Origin: Actinoplanes sandaracinus | GTDB taxonomy: Bacteria; Actinomycetota; Actinomycetes; Mycobacteriales; Micromonosporaceae | DNA length: 64,000 nucleotides | Reading direction: 5' to 3' | Assembly (NCBI RefSeq): GCF_030009775.1 | Contig: NZ_JASCTH010000008.1 | Location: 62,001 to 126,000 of the forward strand | Part shown: in pieces, positions 7,484 to 16,889 of the stretch | Numbering within the stretch: position 1 is the stretch's first letter | Layout: every line of letters starts with the position of its first letter | Program-made: the position numbers and the translations under genes | Notes under the pieces: model-generated | What the model was told of the DNA's origin: nothing | Seen by the model: only the letters and a program-made list of their open reading frames with translations | The model's database searches: none

Positions 7484-8745
7484 AACGCACCGCGACGACG
7501 GTTCTCGCCGTCGTGCTGCTGGCCACGGCCGGCTGCACGAACGACGGCGGAGGCGGCGGCACCGGCAGCGCCAACGTCCCCGGCGTGACCGACTCCTCGG
7601 TCATCGTCGGCACCCACATGCCGTTGACCGGTCCGGCCGCGGCCGGCTATTCGAAGATCGCGCCGGCCACCAAGGCGTACTTCGACTACGTCAACAAGAA
7701 CGGCGGCGTGCACGGCCGCAAGATCGAATACAAGATCAAGGACGACGGTTACAACCCGGCGAACACCCAGACCGTGGTGCGCGAGCTGGTGCTGCAGGAC
7801 AAGGTCTTCGCGGTCCTCAACGGCCTCGGCACCCCCACGCACACCGGCGTGCTCGACTTCCTCAAGACCAACCGGGTGCCGGACCTCTTCGTGGCCAGCG
7901 GCAGCCGCAGCTGGAACCAGGCCGACAAATACCCGGGCACGTTCGGCTTCAACCCGGACTACACGGTCGAGGGCAAGATCCTCGGTACGTACGTCAAGGA
8001 GAACCTGGCCGGAAAGAAGGCCTGTTTCCTCGGGCAGGACGACGACTTCGGCCGGGACAGCCTGGCCGGCATCGAGAAGATCCTCGGCTCGGTCGCGGCC
8101 AAGGAGAGCTACGTGACCAGCAACCCGAACGTGGGACCGCAGATGGGCGCGCTCAAGGCGGCCGGCTGCGAGGTCGTCCTGCTCGCGACTGTGCCCGGTT
8201 TCACTGCCCTGTCGATCGGGACCGCTGCGAAAATCGCCTTCAAGCCCCAGTTCGTGGTCAGTAACGTGGGCGCCGACCCGACGACCGTCGGCAAGGCACT
8301 GGGCGCCGGCGCTCCGCTGATGGAAGGCCTGGTGGCGACCAACTACCTGCCGCTGACCACCGACGAGGCGAACCCGTGGATCCAGCTCTTCAAGAAGGTC
8401 AACGCGGAGCACAACGGCAATGCCGAGTTCGACAACAACACCGTCTACGGCATGTCGGTCGGATATCTGTTCGTGCAGGCGCTCCAGGCGGCCGGCAAGG
8501 ACCTGACCCGCGACAAGCTGACCGAGGCGGTCAAGAAGAACGGCTTCCAGGGCCCCGGTCTGGTTCCGCTGCGCTTCTCCGCGACGGATCACTCGGGGTA
8601 CGGCGGCGCCCAGCTCACCAAGGTCGTCGGGGGCAAGGCGGCCTGGGTCGGTACGCCGTACACCACCGACGACAAGGACGCCCCGGTCACCGCGTACCAG
8701 GGACAGGCCGCGACTCCGCCGCAGAACGGCGTGCCGGCCGCGTAG
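7480..8745 (+). CDS. ABC transporter substrate-binding lipoprotein, LivK type
   Basis: A 421-residue periplasmic-binding-fold receptor (Peripla_BP_6 family). Residues 1-20 form a lipoprotein signal with lipobox ATAGC, predicting a lipid-anchored Cys on the outer face of the membrane. A Gly-rich linker follows, then VIVGTHMPLTGPAAAGYS, the usual first strand and ligand loop. A strong ribosome site (AGGAGG) precedes the ATG. It determines what the importer captures; receptors of this family in catabolic islands often bind aromatic or aliphatic acids rather than amino acids, which fits the downstream acyl-CoA genes (inference). Confidence 0.92.
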   Translation: MKRTATTVLAVVLLATAGCTNDGGGGGTGSANVPGVTDSSVIVGTHMPLTGPAAAGYSKIAPATKAYFDYVNKNGGVHGRKIEYKIKDDGYNPANTQTVVRELVLQDKVFAVLNGLGTPTHTGVLDFLKTNRVPDLFVASGSRSWNQADKYPGTFGFNPDYTVEGKILGTYVKENLAGKKACFLGQDDDFGRDSLAGIEKILGSVAAKESYVTSNPNVGPQMGALKAAGCEVVLLATVPGFTALSIGTAAKIAFKPQFVVSNVGADPTTVGKALGAGAPLMEGLVATNYLPLTTDEANPWIQLFKKVNAEHNGNAEFDNNTVYGMSVGYLFVQALQAAGKDLTRDKLTEAVKKNGFQGPGLVPLRFSATDHSGYGGAQLTKVVGGKAAWVGTPYTTDDKDAPVTAYQGQAATPPQNGVPAA

Positions 8746-8792
8746 TATCTGCACGAAGCATGCAAAAAGACGACTCATCAGGAGGTTGTGCG

Positions 8793-9539
8793 ATGGCCGA
8801 CCAGGTAGCGGTAGTGACCGGAGCAAGCCGGGGAATCGGGTTCGCCATCGCGCAACGCTTCGTCGCCCAGGGGGCGAGAGTCGCCGTCACCGGCCGCGAC
8901 GCCGACGCTCTCGAGGCCGCCGTGAAGGAACTCGGCGGTCCCGAGGTAGCGATCGGCGTGGCCGGCAAAGGTGACGACCCGGCGCACCGGGCCGCCGTCG
9001 TGGACGCGGTGCGGGAACGGTTCGGGCCGATCACCACGCTGATCAACAACATCGGGATCAACCCGGCGTACGGGCCGCTGGCCACCCTCGACCTGAACGC
9101 CGCCCGCAAGATGGCCGAGGTCAACCTGATCGGCACGCTCGGCTGGGTCCAGGAGGCGCTGCGTGGCGGCCTGGGCGAGACCGGCGGTTCGATCGTCAAC
9201 ATCTCCTCGGTCTCCGGAGTCCGCCCGGCGCCGGGCATCGCCTTCTACGGCACCACCAAGGCGGCTCTGATCCACCTCACCGAGGAGCTGGCGGTCGAGT
9301 TGGCCCCGAAGGTCCGGGTCAACGCGGTCGCGCCCGCGGTCGTGAAGACCCGGTTCGCCACCGCCCTCTATGAGGGGCGCGAGGCGGAGGTGGCGGCCAC
9401 GTACCCGCTCCAGCGGCTCGGCAACACCGACGACGTGGCCGGCACCGTGGCGTTCCTCTGCTCACCGGAGGCGTCCTGGATCACCGGGCAGACCATCGTG
9501 ATCGACGGTGGCATCACCCTCACCGGGGCCGTGCAGTGA
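8793..9539 (+). CDS. Short-chain dehydrogenase/reductase, FabG-like
   Basis: A 248-residue classical SDR. Cofactor motif TGASRGIG (9-16), NNIG (85-88, variant of NNAG), catalytic S139, Y152 and K156 (YGTTK) are present, and the C-terminus WITGQTIVIDGG is typical. The ATG at 8793 has an AGGAGG ribosome site; the long upstream frame is a shadow of the receptor gene. In this context a likely role is NAD(P)-dependent interconversion of an oxo- and a hydroxyacyl-CoA (LvaD-like; inference). It overlaps the next SDR gene as GTGA. Confidence 0.9.
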   Translation: MADQVAVVTGASRGIGFAIAQRFVAQGARVAVTGRDADALEAAVKELGGPEVAIGVAGKGDDPAHRAAVVDAVRERFGPITTLINNIGINPAYGPLATLDLNAARKMAEVNLIGTLGWVQEALRGGLGETGGSIVNISSVSGVRPAPGIAFYGTTKAALIHLTEELAVELAPKVRVNAVAPAVVKTRFATALYEGREAEVAATYPLQRLGNTDDVAGTVAFLCSPEASWITGQTIVIDGGITLTGAVQ

Positions 9540-10327
9540 AGGCCGGTTCAGTGAAGCGGGTCGTGGTCACCGGCGCCGGTGGCGGGATCGGGGCGGCGCT
9601 GGCCCGCCGGTTCGCCGCCGACGGCGCCCGGGTCGTGGTCAACGACCTCAACGGCGACGCGGCCCGCTCGGTGGCGGACGAGATCGGTGGGATCGCCGTG
9701 CCCGGCGACGCCGCCCGCGAGGACGACGTTCAGAACCTGGTCGACACGGCCTTCACCGAGTTGGGCGGGATCGACCTGTTCTGCTCGAACGCCGGAGTGC
9801 TGTCGGGCGGGGACGAGACGACACCGGACGCGCAGTGGCAGCGTGACTTCGAGGTCAACGTGATGTCGCACGTCTACGTGAGCCGGGCGTTGCTGCCACG
9901 CTGGCTGGACAGCGGCGAACCGAAACGACTGCTGGTCACGGTGAGCGCGGCCGGCCTGCTGACCCTGCTGGGGAGCGCCACCTACTCGGTGACGAAGCAC
10001 GCGGCTCTGGCCTACGCGGAGTGGCTGCGGGCCACGTATGCCCATCGGGGTCTGATCGTGCAGGCGCTCTGCCCGCAGGGTGTCCGCACGGACATGCTGA
10101 CCCGGGGCGGCGACCGCGGCAGCGCCGCGCTGCTCGCCGAGGGCGCGCTGGCGCCGTCGGCGGTGGCCGACCTGGTCGCCGAGTCGCTGGACGGCACCGG
10201 TTTCCTGATCCTTCCGCATCCGGAGGTCGAGGGTTATTACCGCTTGCGTGCGAGTGATCCGGATCGTTGGCTGGGGGGCATGAACAAACTCCAGCGCGGC
10301 TTCGAGCAGAAGGCCTCACCGGCATGA
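9536..10327 (+). CDS. Short-chain dehydrogenase/reductase, second of the pair
   Basis: A 263-residue SDR with TGAGGGIG (12-19), NAG (85-87) and the catalytic Y150/K154 (YSVTK). It is only distantly similar to the SDR just upstream, so the two probably act on different intermediates. The first GTG (9536) overlaps the previous stop; a second GTG at 9551 would also keep the nucleotide-binding fold intact. Position between the importer/SDR and the kinase-dehydrogenase pair suggests a step on the CoA-linked substrate. Confidence 0.88.
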   Translation: MKAGSVKRVVVTGAGGGIGAALARRFAADGARVVVNDLNGDAARSVADEIGGIAVPGDAAREDDVQNLVDTAFTELGGIDLFCSNAGVLSGGDETTPDAQWQRDFEVNVMSHVYVSRALLPRWLDSGEPKRLLVTVSAAGLLTLLGSATYSVTKHAALAYAEWLRATYAHRGLIVQALCPQGVRTDMLTRGGDRGSAALLAEGALAPSAVADLVAESLDGTGFLILPHPEVEGYYRLRASDPDRWLGGMNKLQRGFEQKASPA

Positions 10328-10401
10328 TCGACCGCACCCCTGAACCGGACGGCGACCTCGCGGACGAGGGCCGGCGGAGCCTGTCGAGGCGGGCCCGATG
10401 A
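10324..10401 (+). CDS. Possible 25-residue bridging ORF before the kinase gene
   Basis: Opens with ATGA on the stop of the SDR gene and closes with TGA overlapping the kinase ATG (ATGA at 10398-10401). The peptide MIDRTPEPDGDLADEGRRSL continues with a short basic tail. No homology recognised. One of four ORFs that tile intergenic gaps of this operon with start/stop overlaps at both ends. Confidence 0.25.
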   Translation: MIDRTPEPDGDLADEGRRSLSRRAR

Positions 10402-11378
10402 AGGGTCTCGACCTGGAGAGACTCCAGGCCTATCTGGACAGTCCGCCGCTGTCCGCGACGATGTTCGCCGGCGGCAAGTCGAACCTGACGTACGCGGTCA
10501 CCGACGGCGTCAACCGCTGGGTGCTGCGCCGCCCGCCGCTGGGTCACGTGCTGCCCACCGCCCACGACATGGTGCGGGAGCACCGTGTCCTTGACGCCCT
10601 GTCCAAGGCCGGGTTCCCGGCGCCGGCGCCGGTGCGCCTCTGCACCGACACCGAGGTGATCGGGGCGCCTTTCTACCTGATGGAACACGTCGACGGCACG
10701 ATCCACCGGGACGCCGGCGGGCTTGACGCGAGATCCTTCCGGGAGCTGAACCTCACCCTGGTGGACACCCTCGCCGACCTGCACTCGCTGGATCCCGCGG
10801 CGATCGGGCTGGGCGATTTCGGCCGTCCGGAGGGCTTCAACGCGCGCCAGGTGCGCCGCTGGAAGCAGCAGCTCGACGCGTCTCGCAGCCGGGATCTCCC
10901 CGGCATCGAGGAACTGCACGCGCGCCTCGCCACCGACATCCCGGCCGGCGGCCCGGGCGCCGTGGTGCACGGCGACTTCCGGCTGGACAACGTGCTGGTC
11001 AGCTCCTCTCTGGAGGTGAACGCCGTGCTCGACTGGGAGATGTCGACGCTCGGCGACCCGCTCAGCGACCTAGCCCTGATGCTGGTCTACGCGGGCCGCC
11101 CGCTGCTGGAGCGCGACGGCCACCCGGTCGCCCCGATCGACATCGCCGGCCACCCGTCGCTCGACGAGATGGCCGCCCGATACGCCGAGCGCGGCAACCG
11201 CGACGTCGGCGATCTGCACTGGTACGTGGCCTTCGCCGCGTTCAAGCTCGCCGTCATCCTCGAGGGCGTGCACTACCGCTACACCAAGGGTCAGACGGTC
11301 GGCCCCGGCTTCGACACCGTGGGTGCGATGGTTCCGGCCCTGGTCGAGCAGGGCCATCGAGCGCTGGAAGGACACTGA
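10398..11378 (+). CDS. APH-fold kinase, ACAD10/11 N-terminal / LvaA-like
   Basis: A 326-residue aminoglycoside-phosphotransferase-fold protein. Features: Gly loop FAGGKSN (23-29), [16 protein letters not shown] (88-96), catalytic HGDFRLDN (191-198; D193 base, N198 Mg ligand) and the Mg-binding LDWE (211-214). The motifs GGKSN, PFYLME and [10 protein letters not shown] match the kinase half of human ACAD10/11 and bacterial LvaA rather than antibiotic kinases. Those enzymes phosphorylate the 4-hydroxyl of 4-hydroxyacyl-CoA. It abuts the acyl-CoA dehydrogenase gene (TGATG), the same pair that is fused in ACAD11, so a joint function is likely. Confidence 0.9.
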   Translation: MKGLDLERLQAYLDSPPLSATMFAGGKSNLTYAVTDGVNRWVLRRPPLGHVLPTAHDMVREHRVLDALSKAGFPAPAPVRLCTDTEVIGAPFYLMEHVDGTIHRDAGGLDARSFRELNLTLVDTLADLHSLDPAAIGLGDFGRPEGFNARQVRRWKQQLDASRSRDLPGIEELHARLATDIPAGGPGAVVHGDFRLDNVLVSSSLEVNAVLDWEMSTLGDPLSDLALMLVYAGRPLLERDGHPVAPIDIAGHPSLDEMAARYAERGNRDVGDLHWYVAFAAFKLAVILEGVHYRYTKGQTVGPGFDTVGAMVPALVEQGHRALEGH

Positions 11379-12577
11379 TGGACTTCGAATACGACGCGAG
11401 GACCGAGGACTACCGCAAGCGTCTGCTCGCCTTCATGGACGAGCACGTCTACCCGGCCGAGGCCACGTTCCACACCGACGGCTGGGAACCGCCCGCCGGC
11501 CTGGAAGCCCTGAAGGCCGCCGCGAAGGACGCCGGCCTCTGGAACCTCTTCCTGCCCGGTGAGCACGGCGCCGGACTGACCAACCTTCAGTACGCCCCGC
11601 TCGCCGAGATCACCGGCCGGAGCCCGGCGATCGCGCCGGCCGCGCTGAACTGCGCCGCCCCGGACACCGGCAACATGGAGGTCCTGGCCGAGTTCGGCAC
11701 CCCGGAGCAGCAGGAGAGGTGGCTCAAGCCGCTGCTGGCCGGTGAGATCCGCTCCGCGTTCGCGATGACCGAACCGCAGGTGGCTTCCTCGGACGCCACC
11801 AACATCGGCACCCGGATCGAACGCGACGGCGACGACTACGTCATCAACGGCCGCAAGTTCTACATCAGTGGCGCGATGAACCCGAACTGCAAGATCTTCA
11901 TCGTGATGGGCAAGACCGACCCGGACGCTGCCCGTCACGTGCAGCAGAGCCAGATCCTGGTGCCGCGGGACACTCCCGGCGTCACGGTCGAGCGCGGCAT
12001 GACGGTGCTCGGCTACACCGACGGCGACCACGGCGGCCACGCCGAGATCACCTTCGACAACGTGCGGGTGCCGGCCACCAACCTGATCGGTGTCGAGGGC
12101 GGCGGCTTCGCCATCTCCCAGGCCCGCCTCGGGCCGGGCCGGATCCACCACTGCATGCGGCTGATCGGCATGGCCGAGCGGGCCCTGGAGCTGATGTGCA
12201 CGCGGGCGCTGGTCCGCACCCCGTTCGGCAAGCCGCTCGCCGAGCAGGGCGTTGTCCAGGACTGGATCGCCGAGTCCCGGGTCCGCATCGAGCAGGCCCG
12301 CCTGCTGGTGCTCAAGGCCGCCTGGCTGATGGACACGGTCGGCAACAAGGGCGCGCACACCGAGATCCAGGCCATCAAGATCGTGGTGCCGTCGGCCGTC
12401 GAGTGGATCGTCGACAAGGCGATCCAGACGCACGGCGCGGCCGGACTCGGCCAGGACTTCCCGCTCGCCGGGCTGTTCGCCAGCGCCCGTATGCTGCGAC
12501 TCGCCGACGGGCCGGACGAGGTGCACAAGCGCTCGCTGGCCCACCGAGAGCTCAAGCGTTACCGGAGCAGTTCGTGA
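11378..12577 (+). CDS. Acyl-CoA dehydrogenase, ACAD10/11 / LvaC type
   Basis: A 399-residue FAD-dependent acyl-CoA dehydrogenase with the three ACAD domains: N-terminal helices, the middle strand domain with [16 protein letters not shown], and C-terminal helices ending LADGPDEVH (375-383) and a short tail. LADGPDEVH is the hallmark of the ACAD10/11 subgroup, where common ACADs have GTxEI. In that subgroup the enzyme acts on 4-phosphoacyl-CoA made by the neighbouring APH kinase, eliminating phosphate to reach a 2-enoyl-CoA. Starts on the stop of the kinase gene and overlaps the next gene as GTGA. Confidence 0.93.
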   Translation: MDFEYDARTEDYRKRLLAFMDEHVYPAEATFHTDGWEPPAGLEALKAAAKDAGLWNLFLPGEHGAGLTNLQYAPLAEITGRSPAIAPAALNCAAPDTGNMEVLAEFGTPEQQERWLKPLLAGEIRSAFAMTEPQVASSDATNIGTRIERDGDDYVINGRKFYISGAMNPNCKIFIVMGKTDPDAARHVQQSQILVPRDTPGVTVERGMTVLGYTDGDHGGHAEITFDNVRVPATNLIGVEGGGFAISQARLGPGRIHHCMRLIGMAERALELMCTRALVRTPFGKPLAEQGVVQDWIAESRVRIEQARLLVLKAAWLMDTVGNKGAHTEIQAIKIVVPSAVEWIVDKAIQTHGAAGLGQDFPLAGLFASARMLRLADGPDEVHKRSLAHRELKRYRSSS

Positions 12578-13179
12578 CCAACCCACCCACCCGCGTCGAT
12601 GGTCGCACCGCGCGGTCCGAGAGGACCCGCGCGGCGATCATCGACGCACACCTCCAGTTGATCGGCGAAGGGGACATGCGTCCCACCGCCGATCGGGTCG
12701 CCAAGCTGGCCGGGGTGTCGCTACGCGCCCTGTGGAGCCACTTCGCCGACATGGAGGCGCTGATGACGGCCAGCGGCGAACGCGTGCTGGCCCGGCGGGA
12801 CGCCTCGTACCGCCCGATCCCGGCTGACCTGCCGCTGGCCGAACGGATCGAGGCGTTCTGCCACCAGCGCGCCCGCTTGATGGAGGAGCTCGCGCCCGCC
12901 GCGCGGGCCGGCGCGCTCAAGGAACCTTTCTCGCCCGGGTTGCAGCACTACCGCGGGATGCATATCTCCCGGGTACGCGACGAGCTGACCTCCACCTTCC
13001 CCAGCGAGATCGGCAGTGACGATGACCTGCTCAACGCCCTGACCGCCGCCAGCTTCTGGCCCACCTGGGCGTTGTGGCGCGACGCCATGGGCCTTTCGGT
13101 GGAGAGCGCCCGCATCGCGTTGAGCCGGTTGATCACGGCGATGCTGGCTCCGGCCGTGGGCGCGCGTTCCGGAGTCTGA
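12574..13179 (+). CDS. TetR family regulator, last gene of the importer operon
   Basis: A 201-residue TetR-type protein; HTH about residues 11-60 ([17 protein letters not shown], then [21 protein letters not shown]). GTG at 12574 overlaps the acyl-CoA dehydrogenase stop (GTGA), so it is co-transcribed with the catabolic genes, an arrangement that would give feedback control. Its 3' end overlaps the end of the broken gene on the other strand by 47 bases. Either this protein or the TetR at 16886 could bind the TTACACT palindromes; the latter is favoured by position. Confidence 0.88.
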   Translation: MTNPPTRVDGRTARSERTRAAIIDAHLQLIGEGDMRPTADRVAKLAGVSLRALWSHFADMEALMTASGERVLARRDASYRPIPADLPLAERIEAFCHQRARLMEELAPAARAGALKEPFSPGLQHYRGMHISRVRDELTSTFPSEIGSDDDLLNALTAASFWPTWALWRDAMGLSVESARIALSRLITAMLAPAVGARSGV

Positions 13180-13688
13180 TCCCGCTGAAGCCGACCGTGC
13201 TGGTGATCACCTGGTCCCAGAACGGCCAGAGGTTGTCGAGCAGCCGCAACTGGATGCCGGCCGCGGCGTGGCACTCGATCAGGTCGCCGACCGGTTCCGG
13301 CGGGCCGAGCGGCTCGACCGGCCCGGTCGACACGTGGGCGTGCGGCTGCGGCTCGCCGATCGGGCGGAACCTCCCCGCCGGGAGCCGGTACGCGTAGAGC
13401 CTGGTGGTGCGCATCGCGTCCCACCAGGCGTACTCGATCGCGTGGACCCGGTCGCCGCAGCCGGCCGGCGATAATCCGCTCCCGGTCGGCCTCGGTGGTG
13501 ACGCCGGGACGCACCCAGGCCATGGCGCGCGGGCACTGCCGCGGAAACCAGTAGTCGGGCGCCCGGTCGTGGCCGACGGCCCACACATAGGCGTCGGTCT
13601 GCCGTGCGGTCGCCGCGACGTGCGGCACGAACCGCGTGATGGCGGGGTCTTCGGAGAAGTGCAGCACGTGACCCGGCTCCGGACGCAT
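13133..13688 (-). pseudogene. DUF6886-like protein, frameshifted
   Basis: Two minus-strand frames together make one recognisable protein. The first (ATG at 13686-13688) encodes VLHFSEDPAITRFVPHVAAT and continues to ADRERIIAG. The second begins CGDRVHAIEYAWWDAMRTTR and runs to LLDNLWPFWDQVITSTVGFS and RLRNA. The join is near 13463-13472, where a net +1/-2 shift is needed; one CGGC-rich site there could be a mutation or a sequencing error. I recall this family as DUF6886 in actinobacteria; its function is unknown. It overlaps the 3' end of the TetR gene, tail to tail. Confidence 0.65.
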
Positions 13689-13691
13689 GCG

Positions 13692-14108
13692 TCAGCTGGC
13701 CAGGGATTCCACCGGCTGCCCGGTGACAGCCGCGATGAGCTCGAAATCCTTGTCGACCGCCAGCACGGTCAGTCCTGATTTCTCGGCGGTCGCCGCGATC
13801 AGCAGATCGGGAATGGACGGAGCGCGGTGCTGACCACGGTCGGCGAGGATCATCTGCACCTCGAGGGCTCGGTCCTCGATGGCGGGCGTCAGGTACTCGA
13901 CGGGCATGAACGACAAGGGCGGCAGGATGAACTGTTGCCGTCCGGCCTCACCGGAACGCGCCGAGTAACCGAGTTCCAGTCGGGTGATCGTCGACAGCCG
14001 GACGAGGCCACGGCTGATGCGAGCACTCCACTCGTCACGGTTCGCCGCTTGGTCGCGCTGCAAGCGCACGTAGGCCGACTTGTCGATCAGCCAACTGGTC
14101 ACCGCCAC
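13692..14108 (-). CDS. vapC: PIN-domain toxin, VapC type
   Basis: A 138-residue PIN nuclease. The acidic residues expected for Mg-dependent RNA cleavage are D9 (SWLIDKS), E45 (ITRLELG), D101 (SIPDLLIAA) and D119/D121 (AVDKDFE). It overlaps the antitoxin gene by 10 bases, the standard translational coupling of toxin-antitoxin pairs. VapC proteins usually cut tRNA or rRNA; the target here cannot be inferred. The pair is inserted between the two halves of the catabolic island. Confidence 0.92.
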   Translation of the reverse strand: MAVTSWLIDKSAYVRLQRDQAANRDEWSARISRGLVRLSTITRLELGYSARSGEAGRQQFILPPLSFMPVEYLTPAIEDRALEVQMILADRGQHRAPSIPDLLIAATAEKSGLTVLAVDKDFELIAAVTGQPVESLAS

Positions 14109-14320
14109 GCGGACCCCATGACGTCGGGGTCGTCCAGATCCGCGAAGACGTCCGCGGAGCGCTGCCAGTCGTCGGGGGTCACTGAGCGCCCGACCGGCGT
14201 GATGTCTCTCTCGAACTTCCGGCGCAGGTATTCGTTGCGGGACAGTCCGAGTGCAGCGGCCGCGGCGTCGATGCGGTCGACGGCTTCCTGACTCAGATCA
14301 CGAATGAGGATGTTCGGCAT
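14099..14320 (-). CDS. vapB: VapB-type antitoxin (ribbon-helix-helix)
   Basis: A 73-residue protein; [20 protein letters not shown] is followed by [15 protein letters not shown], a ribbon-helix-helix DNA-binding motif. The acidic C-terminus ([17 protein letters not shown]) would wrap the toxin. ATG at 14320 has a GGAGG ribosome site at good spacing; a start at 14335 has none. It would neutralise the downstream PIN toxin and bind the large palindrome just upstream to repress the pair. Confidence 0.88.
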   Translation of the reverse strand: MPNILIRDLSQEAVDRIDAAAAALGLSRNEYLRRKFERDITPVGRSVTPDDWQRSADVFADLDDPDVMGSAWR

Positions 14321-14330
14321 GGCAACCTCC

Positions 14331-14372
14331 GGCATGCAGCTGCTGATATCACGATATCAGCAGCCGCATGCC
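14331..14372. promoter_or_regulatory. 42-bp palindrome, probable vapBC operator
   Basis: GCTGCTGATATC (14339-14350) and GATATCAGCAGC (14353-14364) are a perfect 12-bp inverted repeat around AC. Outer arms GGCATGC and GCATGCC (14331-14337, 14366-14372) extend the symmetry. It lies 10 bases upstream of vapB and 22 bases beyond the end of the alcohol dehydrogenase gene. Position favours an autoregulatory site for VapB. It could also act as a hairpin at the end of the dehydrogenase mRNA, but no T-run follows. Confidence 0.75.
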
Positions 14373-14394
14373 GCCCGCTCATCGAAGGACAGGT

Positions 14395-15483
14395 TCAGAG
14401 GATGGCTACGGAGCGGGCGCCCTCGCCGCGGGCCATGCGGTCGAAGGCGGCCGGCACCTCGGCCAGGGTGATCCGGTCGGTGATCAGGTGACCGATGTCG
14501 AGCTTGCCGTCGAGGACGTCGCGGGCCAGGGCCGGAACCTCCAGGTCGGTGTCGGCCTGGCCGTACACCGAGGCTTTGAGGGTGCGCGCCGACGAGAAGA
14601 TGTCGAGCGCGCCCAGCTGCACCATGTCGTCGGCGGCGCCCATGCCGACGACGGTGACCTGGCCGCCGCGGCGGGTGGCGCGCCAGGCGGCGCGGATGGT
14701 CGCGGCGCGGCCGACGCATTCGATGGCGTGGTCGGCGCCGAGCCGGCCGGTCAGGCCGCGGATGTCCTTGGAGAGGTTGTCCGACGACACCACGAAGTCG
14801 GTGGCGCCGGCCGCTTCGGCCAGGCCTTTCTTAGCCTCGGTGACGTCGACCGCGATGACCTTGCCGGCGCCGGCGGCACGGGCCGCGGCGACCGCCGAGA
14901 GGCCCACCCCGCCGAGGCCGATGACCAGCACCGACTCACCGGGCCGGACTCCGGCGGTGTTGCGGATCGCGCCGCTGCCGGTCAGCACCGAGCAGCCGAG
15001 CAGCGCGGCGACATCGAAATCGAGCTCCCGCGGTACGGCGATGACGGCGTTCTCCGGAGCGACGACCTGTTCCGCGAACGCGCCGAGGCCGAGGGTGACG
15101 TGGACCGGTTCCCCGTCGAGGGTCGTCCCGTTCTCGAGGGCCGCGACGCCGGAGGACGTGCTGCACAGCCAGGGCTGCTCGTGCTCGCAGAACCAGCAGC
15201 TCCGGCAGGCCGGCTGCCAGTTGAGGACCACGTGGTCGCCGACTGTGACCCGGGTGACGTGGTCGCCGGTCTCGACGACCTCACCGGACGCCTCGTGGCC
15301 GAGGACGAGGGGGTGCCGCGGGCGCAACGTGCCGTTGATCATGGACAGGTCGGAGTGGCAGACACCGGCCGCGCGGACCTTCACCCGCACCTGGCCGGGC
15401 CCGACCTCCGGGAGCCTGAGCTGGACGAGCTCGGCCGGGGCGCCGGCGTCGCGGACGACCAGCCCGGTCATGTAGTGGGTCAT
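14395..15483 (-). CDS. Zinc-dependent alcohol dehydrogenase (MDR superfamily)
   Basis: A 362-residue class III-like alcohol dehydrogenase. Catalytic zinc ligands C42 (GVCHSD), H63-E64 (LGHEASG) and C164; structural zinc cysteines C93, C96, C99 and C107; Rossmann motif GLGGVG (189-194). Last gene of a minus-strand operon (TetR, aldehyde dehydrogenase, this gene) with 4-base ATGA overlaps. It would oxidise a primary alcohol to the aldehyde taken by the enzyme encoded just upstream, producing the acid that the acyl-CoA synthetase could activate (pathway order is inference). Confidence 0.93.
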   Translation of the reverse strand: MTHYMTGLVVRDAGAPAELVQLRLPEVGPGQVRVKVRAAGVCHSDLSMINGTLRPRHPLVLGHEASGEVVETGDHVTRVTVGDHVVLNWQPACRSCWFCEHEQPWLCSTSSGVAALENGTTLDGEPVHVTLGLGAFAEQVVAPENAVIAVPRELDFDVAALLGCSVLTGSGAIRNTAGVRPGESVLVIGLGGVGLSAVAAARAAGAGKVIAVDVTEAKKGLAEAAGATDFVVSSDNLSKDIRGLTGRLGADHAIECVGRAATIRAAWRATRRGGQVTVVGMGAADDMVQLGALDIFSSARTLKASVYGQADTDLEVPALARDVLDGKLDIGHLITDRITLAEVPAAFDRMARGEGARSVAIL

Positions 15484-16889
15484 CGCTGGATCGCCTTCAC
15501 CTGCTGGAACTCGGCCAGCCCGTAGGCGCCGAGCTCACGGCCGACACCGGACTGCTTGTAGCCGCCGAACGGGGCGAACGGGTTGAACGAGCCGCCGTTG
15601 ACGTCGACCGCGCCGGTGCGCAGCCGCCGGGCCACGGCCAGCGCCCGCTCGTCGCTGCCCCAGACCGCGCCGGCCAGGCCGTATTTCGAGTTGTTGGCGA
15701 TCGCCACGGCCTCGTCGTCGGAGCCGAACGGAATGATCGACAGCACCGGGCCGAAGATCTCCTCCTGGGCGATCTCACTGTCCGGGTCGACGTCGGCGAA
15801 GATCGTCGGTGCGACGAAGTGGCCGGTGGACGGCACCGGGGCGTCGAGGCCGCCGGCGACGAGACGGGCGGTGGCCCGCTCGATGAAGCCGCGCACCCGC
15901 TCCCTCTGCGCGGCCGAGGCGAGCGGGCCGAGCCGGGTGGCCGGGTCGAACGGGTCGCCGACGGTGTAGGCGGCGGCGGTCTTGGCGGCCAGTTCGACGG
16001 CCTCGTCGTAGTGGCTGCGGTGGACCAGCATCCTGGTCCAGGCGGTGCAGGTCTGCCCGGAGTTGAGGAAGGCGTTGCCGACGCCGACCTTGACGGCCTT
16101 GATCAGGTCGGCGTCCTCCAGGATGACGTTGGCGGACTTGCCGCCCAGTTCGAGTGACACCTTGGCGATCCGGTCGGCGGCGGCACGGCTGATCGCCCGG
16201 CCGGTCACCGTGGAGCCGGTGAAGGACACCACGTCGACGTCCGGGTGGCCGGCGATGGCGGCGCCGACAGCCGGGCCGGTGCCGGTGACCATGTTGAACA
16301 CCCCGGGTGGCAACTGCGCCTCGGCGAACGCGTCGGCCAGGAGGTACGCCGTCAGCGGGGTCAGCTCGCTGGGCTTGAGGACCACCGTGCAGCCGGCCGC
16401 CAGGGCCGCGCCGACCTTGGCGACGACCTGATGCAGCGGGTAGTTCCACGGCGTGATCGCGCCGACCACACCGGCCGGCTCGTGCACGACCAGCGAGTTG
16501 CCGATCGTCTCCTCCGCCGGGGGCTGGGCGGCCAGTTCGGCGTACCCCGCGAGAACGGTGAGGGGAAGACCGGCCTGGACCGCCTTGGCGATCTTGAGTG
16601 GGGTGCCCAGTTCGAGGCCGACGATCCGGGCGATCTCGTCCGCCCGGGCGGCGAGGGCGCGGTGCAGGCGGCCGAGGGCGGCGCCGCGCTCGGCGGGTGG
16701 CGTGGCGGCCCAGCCGTCGAAGGCGGCGCGGGCGGCGGAGACGGCGAGGTTCACGTCCTCGGCCGTGCCGGCCGGCACGTGCCCGAACACCTCCTCGGTG
16801 TACGGGTTCTCGACTCCGATGCGCTCAGCGGACTCGGGCGGCACGAACGCGCCGCCGATCCAGTGCTCATCACGGAAGACCGACGTCAT
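15480..16889 (-). CDS. NAD(P)-dependent aldehyde dehydrogenase
   Basis: A 469-residue member of the ALDH superfamily. Catalytic Cys281 lies in [11 protein letters not shown], general base Glu247 in [11 protein letters not shown], and the cofactor region [10 protein letters not shown] is intact. ATG at 16889 overlaps the stop of the TetR gene (ATGA), and its own stop overlaps the alcohol dehydrogenase start (ATGA). The frame is open further upstream but that part is a shadow of the regulator. Oxidises an aldehyde to a carboxylic acid; chain type cannot be read from the sequence. Confidence 0.94.
   Translation of the reverse strand: MTSVFRDEHWIGGAFVPPESAERIGVENPYTEEVFGHVPAGTAEDVNLAVSAARAAFDGWAATPPAERGAALGRLHRALAARADEIARIVGLELGTPLKIAKAVQAGLPLTVLAGYAELAAQPPAEETIGNSLVVHEPAGVVGAITPWNYPLHQVVAKVGAALAAGCTVVLKPSELTPLTAYLLADAFAEAQLPPGVFNMVTGTGPAVGAAIAGHPDVDVVSFTGSTVTGRAISRAAADRIAKVSLELGGKSANVILEDADLIKAVKVGVGNAFLNSGQTCTAWTRMLVHRSHYDEAVELAAKTAAAYTVGDPFDPATRLGPLASAAQRERVRGFIERATARLVAGGLDAPVPSTGHFVAPTIFADVDPDSEIAQEEIFGPVLSIIPFGSDDEAVAIANNSKYGLAGAVWGSDERALAVARRLRTGAVDVNGGSFNPFAPFGGYKQSGVGRELGAYGLAEFQQVKAIQR

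Noticed and set aside
6841..8826. 661-residue minus-strand frame opposite the importer genes
   Set aside because: It is antisense to conserved livM- and livK-type genes and has no protein-like features of its own.
13133..14372. Mobile element insertion between the two halves of the catabolic island
   Set aside because: No transposase, integrase, terminal inverted repeats or target-site duplication could be seen, although a toxin-antitoxin pair and a pseudogene lie there.
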